Positions 18,825 to 26,227 of a stretch of DNA of 64,000 nt are shown here, piece after piece. The position numbers were made by a program, and so were the translations under genes. Each line of letters opens with the position of its first letter. Position 1 is the first letter of the stretch. The notes beneath the pieces are model-generated. The model did no database searches. It was not told the origin of the DNA and saw only the letters and a program-made list of their open reading frames with translations. This stretch comes from Komagataella phaffii GS115 (Eukaryota > Ascomycota > Pichiomycetes > Pichiales > Pichiaceae), in assembly GCF_000027005.1 (NCBI RefSeq), contig NC_012963.1:2294001-2358000 (forward strand). The letters run 5' to 3'.

Positions 18825-19958
18825 CTACTGAAGAGGAGCGTAGAGAATCTGGGTGGCATACTTCCTCTGATACCTAACCACTGAAGCCACCGCCAAAGTA
18901 TTATGTTTGATACTCGTGGTCGCAAGATGGTTCAAAACCACGTGGTTGGGAATGGGAAGGGATCCAGAGTTGTTCTCCTTATCGTTGGAGAAGTTATTCA
19001 GTATGACATTCTCTAAATGTGGGGGTAGTTGTGGAGGAATCAACCATTGTTGTTGGTTGTGGTTACCCTGTTGATTGTCTAGAGTTAAATAGTATTGTTC
19101 CATTACCTTAGGATCTGTAAAAATAGCAGGTATACCTGTGATGTATTCTTTCTTGGCAGTTTGTGGCTGTTCTTGCTCGTCGTGATATCTGGTATAACCG
19201 TTTCCCATGTCGTCATCATCCTGGGTTAAACCTAGTTTGGAGTCTAGAGTACGGAGTGATTTTTGAGACCGATTCTTTTCAGAGAATTGGTCGGGTGTAA
19301 TTTCTAAGTAGTTGACAAAGTTACCAGCTTGGTCGGTAGCAGTTGGGAGGAAGTCACTGAACCGCAACTCATTGTCTACGATAAATCTGAATCTATGAGT
19401 ACCAAATGGCAGCTTGAGTTTTAAAGAAAAAGAGCCATCTTTGGCCGGTCCGTGTAAAGCGATCATCTTTCTCCAGCCTGTGAAGGAACCAGTGACAAAT
19501 ACTTTCTGCCCACCTTGAGACCACCTCAATTCTATAGCAACAAGTTGGGGGTCTTCTGGAGAAATTGAGCTGGAAGTATCTTGATTACTATGATGGTGGT
19601 GGTGATGGTGGTGATGATGATGCTGACTGGAGGTTTTCCCTTCTTGTGGCTGTAACTGCTGCTGCTGGCGGTTTGCATCTTCAGAATCCTGGGGACTGAC
19701 AGAAGAATCAGTAAAAACGTTCTCGTTCGTAGCATTTGTCAAGCCATATTCATTCTCGTTATCTCCACTATCCATCTTGACTGGAGACTCAACATCGTCT
19801 GTAAATATCAACGTTGATTTTCTTCTTTCGGGTTTCGAAGTGTCCCCATAAGAAGATGGCGAGGCAGTGGTGCCGTCATCGTCGATATTCATTACAGACG
19901 CAGACTGAGTGAGTTCGTTCACGTCTGTCATTAGCACATCTTTCTTTTCTCCACTCAT
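18825..19958 (-). CDS. GAL83: SNF1/AMPK beta subunit (Gal83/Sip2 type)
   Basis: 377 residues from the ATG at 19958 (MSGEKKDVLMTD), chosen because Gal83 proteins start in this region and share STLIFTDD shortly after. An in-frame ATG at 20093 would add 45 residues of unrelated sequence. After a disordered acidic N-terminus with an 11-histidine run comes the glycogen-binding CBM48 domain: IELRWSQGGQKVFVTGSFTGWRKM, GTHRFRFIVDNELRFSDFLPTATDQAGNFVNY. The C-terminal ASC domain, PPQLPPHLENVILN to HNTLAVASVVRYQRKYATQILYAPLQ, binds the alpha and gamma subunits. It targets Snf1 kinase in glucose derepression. Only one beta subunit is visible here, so Gal83 versus Sip2 is open. Confidence 0.9.
   Translation of the reverse strand: MSGEKKDVLMTDVNELTQSASVMNIDDDGTTASPSSYGDTSKPERRKSTLIFTDDVESPVKMDSGDNENEYGLTNATNENVFTDSSVSPQDSEDANRQQQQLQPQEGKTSSQHHHHHHHHHHHSNQDTSSSISPEDPQLVAIELRWSQGGQKVFVTGSFTGWRKMIALHGPAKDGSFSLKLKLPFGTHRFRFIVDNELRFSDFLPTATDQAGNFVNYLEITPDQFSEKNRSQKSLRTLDSKLGLTQDDDDMGNGYTRYHDEQEQPQTAKKEYITGIPAIFTDPKVMEQYYLTLDNQQGNHNQQQWLIPPQLPPHLENVILNNFSNDKENNSGSLPIPNHVVLNHLATTSIKHNTLAVASVVRYQRKYATQILYAPLQ
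19590..19622 (-). repeat. 11-histidine codon run in the SNF1 beta subunit
   Basis: Eleven consecutive CAT/CAC codons in mixed order, preceded by Gln and followed by SNQ. The mixture of codons argues against a simple slippage artefact. Confidence 0.95.
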
Positions 19959-20264
19959 TTTCCGGTGGGACGCAGTGGTTAGCTTATCTTGGAAGGAACA
20001 CAGCAGGCCAGTACAAATGTGGAAAGTAGACTCGATAGCTTTGGGATGGAAAATGGAACCCAGAATTCCTAGTGAATACACGCAGTCAGCCATGGATGGC
20101 GGATGTACATGTAATCATTATTGCGGGCGGTTTCGATAAGAAATGGGTCGCGAACGATTTTCCTACTAAGGCAAAAATAGGTGATTCGCGTATCGCCTGC
20201 GTCCCATTAAGCCGTCGTCTGACCACCCGGATCTGAACAAGGAAAAAGGGAGAGCAAAAAAAAA

Positions 20265-20273
20265 TATATAAAA
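20265..20273 (+). promoter_or_regulatory. TATA element of MDM34
   Basis: TATATAAAA lies about 70 bp before the MDM34 ATG in the 378-bp divergent region shared with the SNF1 beta subunit gene. The rest of that region has a purine-rich run and several CGG triplets without an interpretable arrangement. Confidence 0.5.
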
Positions 20274-20336
20274 GACAAACAAACGACCCCTTCCCCAGAT
20301 TTACCCCAACTTGCACGTCCCTGAATTTAGATCCGA

Positions 20337-21806
20337 ATGTCGTTCAATATTAATTGGGATTCTATTCAAAAAGAGTCGTTGAGCGCTTGGACTGCAGAGT
20401 TATTAAACGATGCCTTGAATTCCGGTAAACGTCCAAACGTTCTTTGTACTGACATCCAAATAGAAGACCTGAGTTTTGGCACGATCCCCCCTGATTTCGA
20501 AATACTGGAAATTGGTGATCTGTCGAGTGATAGTTTCAGAGGCATCTTCAAGTTCAATTACGACGGAGACGCTTCCATAACGTTGCGTACAAAAGTTCAA
20601 GCTAATCCGCTAAAAATCTATGAAGATAATCTGTTGGACCAGTTTGAAGATGATCAACGTGAGCTAGGTGAATTCATCAAACCACGTTTTGTAATGGCTA
20701 CAGACATTTTAGAGATTCCTTTGAACTTGAAACTGTCTCAGATCAAGCTGTCCTCGATTATCATTATTGTGTTCTCAAGAAGTAAAGGTTTAACTTTGGT
20801 GTTCAAAAATGATCCATTGGAATCAATTTCTGTGAGTTCCACTTTCGATAGAATTAAACCGTTAGCCAGGTTCCTACAGAACAAAATAGAAACCCAAATA
20901 TCCGAGCTTTTCAAGGAATTCCTTCCCTCAGTTTTGTACAAATTCTCTCAGAAATACACCACAGAAAATTTTGCCGATTTCCATAGAGAGTTATTGCATA
21001 CCCAGCATCCAGAAAGAAATACAGAGAACAGAGTTACTTTACAGGACATAGATCCAGAAGCTCCACTTATCATCTCCCCAGGTTCACTTATGCGTTTGAC
21101 AACACTTAGTTCTTCAAGACAGACTTTAACTTTGGGAGGCAAGATCAGTGCAGACAAACTGAATCCAGACATTATTACGAAGAATTATTTTAACGAGTTG
21201 ATTCCAAAGACATACAACAAGTTTCAGCTCAAGGCTGACAAAGTTGCCGATATTGCCCAAAACATTCACTCAATTAAGAATCTCCAGTCTAGAATATTTT
21301 GGAAGAATTCGAAGAACAATGACAAACCCCACAGAAGAGTTGTATGTCTTGGTGATAAGGATAAGAGCAAAGAAAAATGCAAACAAGTTGAATCAGAGTC
21401 TTTGTATAGGAGATCTGTTTACTCTCAAGGCTCTATCTTCAACGATGGGGCTTCTGACGTTTCTACGCTAACTGAGAGTACGGAGGTTGAGCAAGAGGCA
21501 CCAAATACAGAATTCCCCAAACTTCAAGCAGTTGATCTAAAACCTGACATGTCAGTGGAGACAATCATTCAAAACAGCAGCCAAGAAAAACACAGGAAAG
21601 TAAAACCTATTGATGACATTGGTTTAATAGGGAGAAGAAAGGAAAGATTAAGAGAGCTTCTCAAGTATGACGTTGTGGACTTTAGTATGCCTCCAATGCC
21701 TGGCTCCCCTACCAAGTTTTTCAACACAAACATTTTTCATGACAGCAATCACATCAACAACGGCAACTTACCAATAAGGGTAGCTCCTCCACCATATCAA
21801 TGCTAA
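20337..21806 (+). CDS. MDM34: ERMES subunit Mdm34
   Basis: 489 residues, starting MSFNINWDSI, the conserved Mdm34 N-terminus. Residues 1-200 form the SMP lipid-binding domain (VLCTDIQIEDLSFGTIPPDFEILEIGDL, LRTKVQANPL). Mdm34 sits in the mitochondrial outer membrane and, with Mmm1, Mdm10 and Mdm12, tethers mitochondria to the ER and moves phospholipid. The C-terminal part is poorly conserved, with KxxRRVVCLGDKDK and an end GSPTKFFNTN. Proline-rich PPMPGSP and VAPPPYQC at the end look like WW-ligase (Rsp5) binding PY-type motifs (PPPY). Convergent with VAM7, 76 bp apart. Confidence 0.92.
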   Translation: MSFNINWDSIQKESLSAWTAELLNDALNSGKRPNVLCTDIQIEDLSFGTIPPDFEILEIGDLSSDSFRGIFKFNYDGDASITLRTKVQANPLKIYEDNLLDQFEDDQRELGEFIKPRFVMATDILEIPLNLKLSQIKLSSIIIIVFSRSKGLTLVFKNDPLESISVSSTFDRIKPLARFLQNKIETQISELFKEFLPSVLYKFSQKYTTENFADFHRELLHTQHPERNTENRVTLQDIDPEAPLIISPGSLMRLTTLSSSRQTLTLGGKISADKLNPDIITKNYFNELIPKTYNKFQLKADKVADIAQNIHSIKNLQSRIFWKNSKNNDKPHRRVVCLGDKDKSKEKCKQVESESLYRRSVYSQGSIFNDGASDVSTLTESTEVEQEAPNTEFPKLQAVDLKPDMSVETIIQNSSQEKHRKVKPIDDIGLIGRRKERLRELLKYDVVDFSMPPMPGSPTKFFNTNIFHDSNHINNGNLPIRVAPPPYQC

Positions 21807-21882
21807 GATATTTATGAAATATTATTACGATTTGGGATATTTATTATGGAGTTATTATTATGGACAGATTCAATCTTCGTTT

Positions 21883-22839
21883 TCACCGTAGAACCTTTGA
21901 CACCTTTTGTCTTGCAATGTTCATCTTGTCGGTGCTTACGTCGAGCTGATCATCCAATTCGTCTATGAGTTCATTCTGCTCACCTATTTCCTGGTTGATT
22001 ATAGTGCCCAGCTCTCTTTGACGCTGGATTGCACTTCTCAATTCTTCGATTTTTTGATCTTGTGTTTGCATTATCATTTGCTGACTCTGTAGTAGTTCGT
22101 TGTTTTCCAAAGGTCTCGTGCTATCAGTTTCTGGTTCTGGACCTCCTAAAACACGGCGAGTGTTAAACAATCGAGGTTTGGATTCTTCTTGAGGGCTTGA
22201 ACGACTTAGTTCATTTAGAAGCGAGTTTAGTTCCGAATAATCTCTTTTGAATCCAACAAGCATGTTCTTTCTCTTGCTCAACTCGCCAGCGCCTAAACTA
22301 TCCTGTGGAATTGGATCTAAACTTTGAAGTTTACTTTGTAAGCCTACGAGGATCATTCTAGCCTCAAGAGTTTGTTTGGCAAACAGCTGAGTGCGGCCAG
22401 TTTGGATTAATGTTCTGACCTCATTTGCCAATTGCAGCCATTCAGAAGAGTTTGCGATACTTCGTTTTTTCCCCAGAGAGAAGTTAACATTTTGATTATT
22501 ACGCAACCTCTTGAAGTAGCTGTTTGGAAGGCTTAGAAACTCTCTGACATAGATATTATCTCTCCATTCCTCTTTCTGCACTAGATCGTTTAAAAAGTTG
22601 CTCAGTTGGACTCTTCTCTTTTCTTTTGTCTCATCGGTAACCTTAAACAAGGTTTTGGATGGCAATTGGAACGGGAAAGAACTTGTATTGTATAATCGAA
22701 GTAGGTTCGTCTTTAAGGCCAAAAACTCGGAGAACCTTCGTCGTGTCTGTGTAATACGGTTATTTTCCAGTGTGCATTCAATGACATATAAGGTGGTTCC
22801 TTCGGACTCAATAGTACGCGGAATCTCAATGGAAACCAT
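21883..22839 (-). CDS. VAM7: Vacuolar SNARE Vam7 (PX + SNAP-25-like)
   Basis: 318 residues. Residues 1-115 are a PX domain that binds phosphatidylinositol 3-phosphate: RRRFSEFLALKTNL with the basic patch, FPFQLPSK, and RRVQLSNFLNDLV. The C-terminal 60 residues are a Qc-SNARE helix with heptad hydrophobics and the central Gln (EIGEQNELIDELDDQLD). There is no membrane anchor, as expected for Vam7, which is recruited to the vacuole by PI3P and the HOPS complex. The length matches Saccharomyces (316). Divergent from SKI8. Confidence 0.92.
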   Translation of the reverse strand: MVSIEIPRTIESEGTTLYVIECTLENNRITQTRRRFSEFLALKTNLLRLYNTSSFPFQLPSKTLFKVTDETKEKRRVQLSNFLNDLVQKEEWRDNIYVREFLSLPNSYFKRLRNNQNVNFSLGKKRSIANSSEWLQLANEVRTLIQTGRTQLFAKQTLEARMILVGLQSKLQSLDPIPQDSLGAGELSKRKNMLVGFKRDYSELNSLLNELSRSSPQEESKPRLFNTRRVLGGPEPETDSTRPLENNELLQSQQMIMQTQDQKIEELRSAIQRQRELGTIINQEIGEQNELIDELDDQLDVSTDKMNIARQKVSKVLR

Positions 22840-23002
22840 TGTAGTATTAGATGGGGGGACAGGTCAAGTCATCACAGGACAATAAGATAATGCAAAAGCT
22901 CCAGCTACGGGCGGGAGAGTTCGCGAAGGGGGCAAGATATCTAGAAGAGAAAATATTGTGCGAAGCTTGTTCCCCTTTACAGACACAAGGCCCATAGATC
23001 TA

Positions 23003-24088
23003 ATGGGAAAACAATTCATTTCCACTCAAATCATCAGAGGGCACAAATCTGATGTCTATGACGTTGCCGTTTGCAGCAAATTTACCGTGTCCGTTTCTGG
23101 AGACGGTCACATAAAAACATGGTCTCATAAAGGAGAGGAGGAACCAGTCAACGATATATTAGTTGACAGTTTAGGGTTACACCATGTAGATTTCTGGGAA
23201 AATGACGGCATTTTGATCATAGGAACCGTTGCATTCTCTGGTATCCTGTACTTGTTCCAGTATATAGACAATGAACTGGTTCCTTTAAATTGTGAATTGA
23301 AAAAAAACAACTGGGCACTGAAATTCCACGTCGGTGTAGAAGATCAGAAACATAGATTGTTGACCACTCAACATAACGGTAGCGCTGAAGTATATGAACT
23401 CACGGTTGAAGAGGGAAAATTTTCCTTGCAACATGAAAAGACTCTTGAGGATTTGAATCGAACTTTTGCACTTTCCATAGACGTTAGTTCTACTGAGGAT
23501 TCAAAAATTGCCATTGGATACATGAATGGAACTGTTTCATTATACGATTTCCGAACCCTGAGGTCGTCGTATACTTTTACATCAACTGCCATCAAGAGTG
23601 AATCGTCAGCTGTTCGTTGTGTTAAATTCTCACCTGGTGGGACGTTGCTAGCCGTTGCATCAGACAGTGAATCATATGGAACCATATCCCTTTATGACGT
23701 GAAATTTGGAGAGATGGCGGGGTCTTTGATTGCACCAACCAATAGTAACCACGCAATTGGAGCCGGATTTGCCCATGAAAGATGGTGTTTTTCCCTGGAT
23801 TTCAACCAAGATGGATCATTTCTTGCTAGTGGAGGGATGGACCAGAAAGTTAGAATATGGGACGTCACGACCAGAGAAGTGGAGGCAACAATTACTATGG
23901 CTTTAACTGATTTGCCTGATGATAAGTTGACAGATGATCTTAACAGCAATTCTAACATTGGCTGTTTGTCCTTGAAATACTTTGGCAAGGGAATACGTCA
24001 AATAGACGGAGATGACCGCAATGAAGGATTGGTGTTGGTAGGATTGGACCAGTCTGTTAGATGGTATAGAGAGGCAGGCGGTGTGTAA
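23003..24088 (+). CDS. SKI8: Ski8, WD-repeat subunit of the Ski complex
   Basis: 361 residues from the ATG at 23003 (MGKQFISTQIIRGHKSDVYDV); the open frame upstream begins only at a GTG. The WD40 propeller shows VSGDGHIKTWS, SGLHHVDF-like VDSLGLHHVDFWE, SAVRCVKFSPGGTLLAVASDS, and CFSLDFNQDGSFLASGGMDQKVRIWDV. The C-terminus LVLVGLDQSVRWYREAGG is diagnostic. It scaffolds Ski2 and Ski3 for cytoplasmic 3'-5' mRNA decay by the exosome and, in Saccharomyces, has a separate meiotic role. Its 3' end faces the U14 snoRNA on the opposite strand. Confidence 0.93.
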   Translation: MGKQFISTQIIRGHKSDVYDVAVCSKFTVSVSGDGHIKTWSHKGEEEPVNDILVDSLGLHHVDFWENDGILIIGTVAFSGILYLFQYIDNELVPLNCELKKNNWALKFHVGVEDQKHRLLTTQHNGSAEVYELTVEEGKFSLQHEKTLEDLNRTFALSIDVSSTEDSKIAIGYMNGTVSLYDFRTLRSSYTFTSTAIKSESSAVRCVKFSPGGTLLAVASDSESYGTISLYDVKFGEMAGSLIAPTNSNHAIGAGFAHERWCFSLDFNQDGSFLASGGMDQKVRIWDVTTREVEATITMALTDLPDDKLTDDLNSNSNIGCLSLKYFGKGIRQIDGDDRNEGLVLVGLDQSVRWYREAGGV

Positions 24089-24160
24089 TACAAACAAACA
24101 TAGCTAGTAATCATGAATCATTCCTACATACCTATTTATGGCATCAATTTAACTCAAAAG

Positions 24161-24277
24161 ACAAATCAGACATCCATGGAAGGTCTATGTGGCGGTCACC
24201 GGCATACAAAGATGGGTTCTTGTGCGTATGCTACCGAGGAAACTGCGAATGTATAGAAATAGATTTCATCATGTAAG
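24161..24277 (-). ncRNA. SNR128: U14 box C/D snoRNA (snR128)
   Basis: On the minus strand: C box ATGATGA (24272-24266), D box CTGA (24169-24166), and a perfect 8-bp terminal stem, CTCAAAAG (24285-24278) with CTTTTGAG (24160-24153). The 13 bases 24251-24239 read CATTCGCAGTTTC, complementary to GAAACTGCGAATG near the 5' end of 18S rRNA. This is the essential U14 domain A. GAACCCATC and GGTGACC further on match other conserved U14 pieces. Length of about 117 nt fits U14 (126 in Saccharomyces). It is needed for pre-18S processing and guides one 18S ribose methylation. Ends are approximate. Confidence 0.93.
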
Positions 24278-24375
24278 CTTTTGAGTACCATTGATAGATC
24301 AGGTAGAACCATTGAATTTTGTCTAGAAACTGTTAGAACAACATTCTAAAGATAGAATTTTCTGCAAATGGATTA

Positions 24376-24521
24376 TTGAATCAGAAGTGTTATGATACTG
24401 GCAAGTATAAAAGTCTTAGCGTTTCAACGTAAAGGTGCTACCCAATTCGTCAAAACTCGACGGTTTTCCACCATGTCGTCAAGGTCGATCGGACTGGGAA
24501 AGATACTTTGTCTCATCATTG
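24376..24521 (-). ncRNA. SNR190: Box C/D snoRNA upstream of U14, snR190 candidate
   Basis: On the minus strand: C box ATGATGA (24519-24513), D box CTGA (24384-24381), and a perfect 11-bp flanking stem, CAAATGGATTA (24532-24522) with TAATCCATTTG (24375-24365). In Saccharomyces the snoRNA immediately upstream of U14 in the same precursor is snR190, which acts in pre-25S folding. The order, strand and spacing here are the same, so I infer snR190. I did not confirm base pairing to 25S rRNA. The snoRNA character itself is strongly supported by boxes and stem. Confidence 0.82.
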
Positions 24522-24668
24522 TAATCCATTTGTGTCCATGAAACTGAAGAGTATGGAAAAAAACTTACCATTTAAAGCCTTAACTTTAAAACATTAAGTG
24601 ACAAAAAGACTCGTTCTCCTTTCACTTGCAAAACGGAATAGTTTTTTTTCATTGAGAATTCCTCGCCC

Positions 24669-24676
24669 TATTTATA
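24669..24676 (-). promoter_or_regulatory. TATA box of the snR190-U14 unit
   Basis: TATAAATA on the minus strand, about 140 bp upstream of the first snoRNA stem and downstream of a Reb1-type site. This is a suitable RNA polymerase II promoter position for a polycistronic snoRNA precursor with a 5' leader. Confidence 0.6.
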
Positions 24677-24709
24677 TTAGTGAGCAAAAGAGAAAAAAAA
24701 AATTAAGTG

Positions 24710-24716
24710 CGGGTAA
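24710..24716 (-). promoter_or_regulatory. Reb1-type site TTACCCG
   Basis: TTACCCG on the minus strand, between the LAS1 3' end and the snoRNA TATA box. Reb1 sites commonly insulate or activate yeast snoRNA and housekeeping promoters. It could also block read-through from LAS1, which is transcribed toward the snoRNAs on the same strand. Confidence 0.5.
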
Positions 24717-24781
24717 CTCAGCTCATCCTGTGCCATAGGGTTTTCTAGAGGTTTCTGAAGATCAATTGGTGATACCAGGTG

Positions 24782-26047
24782 TTACGGGGCGACGCCAAAG
24801 GGAGTTGGGTACCAGTCTTTGATCGGGGACCATATCGGTGTCTTGATGGTATCATCAGGTATTTTGAAAGGTTTCCGTTTCTTTTTCCTCCGATATTGAA
24901 TGTCTTTAGAAATGTCAACTATCGATCTTTTTGCTGGAGCTGAGGCAGAAGGTAGTTGGAATCTCGCCATGACATTGATTAATTTTTCCAGCTTGTTTGT
25001 AGACAATTGATTATTTTCTAGGTTTTTGGAACTTTTTAATGCCTTGAGTAAGTCTATGTTATGTGGTAAATTTTCTCGTTTGAGAATGCTGATTATCTGA
25101 TCAATGGATGTGGTGGTGAAAATACCTGGAGATTTGAAATCGCAAGTCAGTAAATTCTGTATCCACTGTTTAACGAAATCTGAATGTGAGGAATTGAGTA
25201 ATTCTGACAATCTTAAAATCAGATTGTGAAAAAATTCCAAACCTAGTTCTTCGATTAAAGGTTTACTAAGAATTAAAAGACCTTTGAGCATTGAATCAGT
25301 TAAAGTTTTATGCAGTGACAATATTTCATCTTGAAATACATCCAAGAACAATTGGGGCTCCTGTGTTTGCAAGTTTATAAGAGACGATACAGTTTTCTTA
25401 TATTCAGTTGTATCTGGCTTATCGGCTCTTCTATTACTGATATCCACCTTTCTAATTCTCTTGAATGTCTTTAGTTCATTTCTGATTAACTCCTCAAAGT
25501 CTTCAGGGGCCCAATTGATATAATCAAAATCTCTCGCTGGCCTAAAATCTTCAAGGTCTTTCAGAGTTAGCTGTTCCGATACAGGCCTAATTTCACACCA
25601 GTAATGATTCCAAAGCCAGTCCATAATGTTCTTACCCACCATCCGCAGCATTTGTAGTGACGGCAAATGCTCATGGGAACCAGCATGTCTAGTCTCCACA
25701 AAGTAAGAAGGAATATCCAACTCCCTCGCTAGTGCATGTAGTGGAATGGCATGGCTAGCTTGTTGCAAAGAATCTAAGGTCCCGTTAACAAATTTTATTA
25801 CAGCCATAGTGTAACTGAGAATAAGAGTGTCACTGTCCACTAATCCTGATTCATCGTTTAGGATTATACCTGTTAAGAGAGATGTCATATCAAGTGAGTG
25901 AGCAACATGCCTTCTTGTTTTCAAGCTCTTCACTTTAGCAATGGCTCTTTTCCTATTATCTACCTCTTTCTGGTTGAAAAACCATTCCTTCAGCTGTACC
26001 AGTTCATCAGTGTCTCTGTAAGCAGTGAATAAAGGGTTTCTATTCAT
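24782..26047 (-). CDS. LAS1: Las1, HEPN endoribonuclease of ITS2 processing
   Basis: 421 residues. The HEPN nuclease domain is at the N-terminus: TAYRDTDELVQLKEWFF (Las1 start), RAIAKVKSLKTRRHVAHSLDMTSLL, and the catalytic RxxxxH motif RHAGSHEHLPS with Arg120 and His125. LRMVGKNIMDWLWNHYW follows. Las1 with the kinase Grc3 cuts ITS2 in 27S pre-rRNA to start 5.8S/25S maturation. The C-terminal end (PIWSPIKDWYPTPFGVAP) resembles the conserved Las1 tail that reaches Grc3. Length is near that of Saccharomyces (502). Divergent from VPS35. Confidence 0.92.
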   Translation of the reverse strand: MNRNPLFTAYRDTDELVQLKEWFFNQKEVDNRKRAIAKVKSLKTRRHVAHSLDMTSLLTGIILNDESGLVDSDTLILSYTMAVIKFVNGTLDSLQQASHAIPLHALARELDIPSYFVETRHAGSHEHLPSLQMLRMVGKNIMDWLWNHYWCEIRPVSEQLTLKDLEDFRPARDFDYINWAPEDFEELIRNELKTFKRIRKVDISNRRADKPDTTEYKKTVSSLINLQTQEPQLFLDVFQDEILSLHKTLTDSMLKGLLILSKPLIEELGLEFFHNLILRLSELLNSSHSDFVKQWIQNLLTCDFKSPGIFTTTSIDQIISILKRENLPHNIDLLKALKSSKNLENNQLSTNKLEKLINVMARFQLPSASAPAKRSIVDISKDIQYRRKKKRKPFKIPDDTIKTPIWSPIKDWYPTPFGVAP

Positions 26048-26227
26048 AGATTGAGGGCATACAGAAGGAAAAAGAGTCGCTCGTTAGTGCCCTTCTACGT
26101 CACCCTCCTACTTGAGCGAGCAGCTCCGCCCGAACTTTTCCTCCCGAACTCTGTCTCCCCATATCATCCTCGAATAAATACCACCCTGTATTCCACCATC
26201 CACTGTATCTCCAACCAAAAATCCCTG

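Noticed and set aside
20091..20093. ATG at 20093 as start of the SNF1 beta subunit
   Set aside because: The extra 45 residues do not resemble Gal83/Sip2, while the ATG at 19958 does. I kept it only as an alternative.
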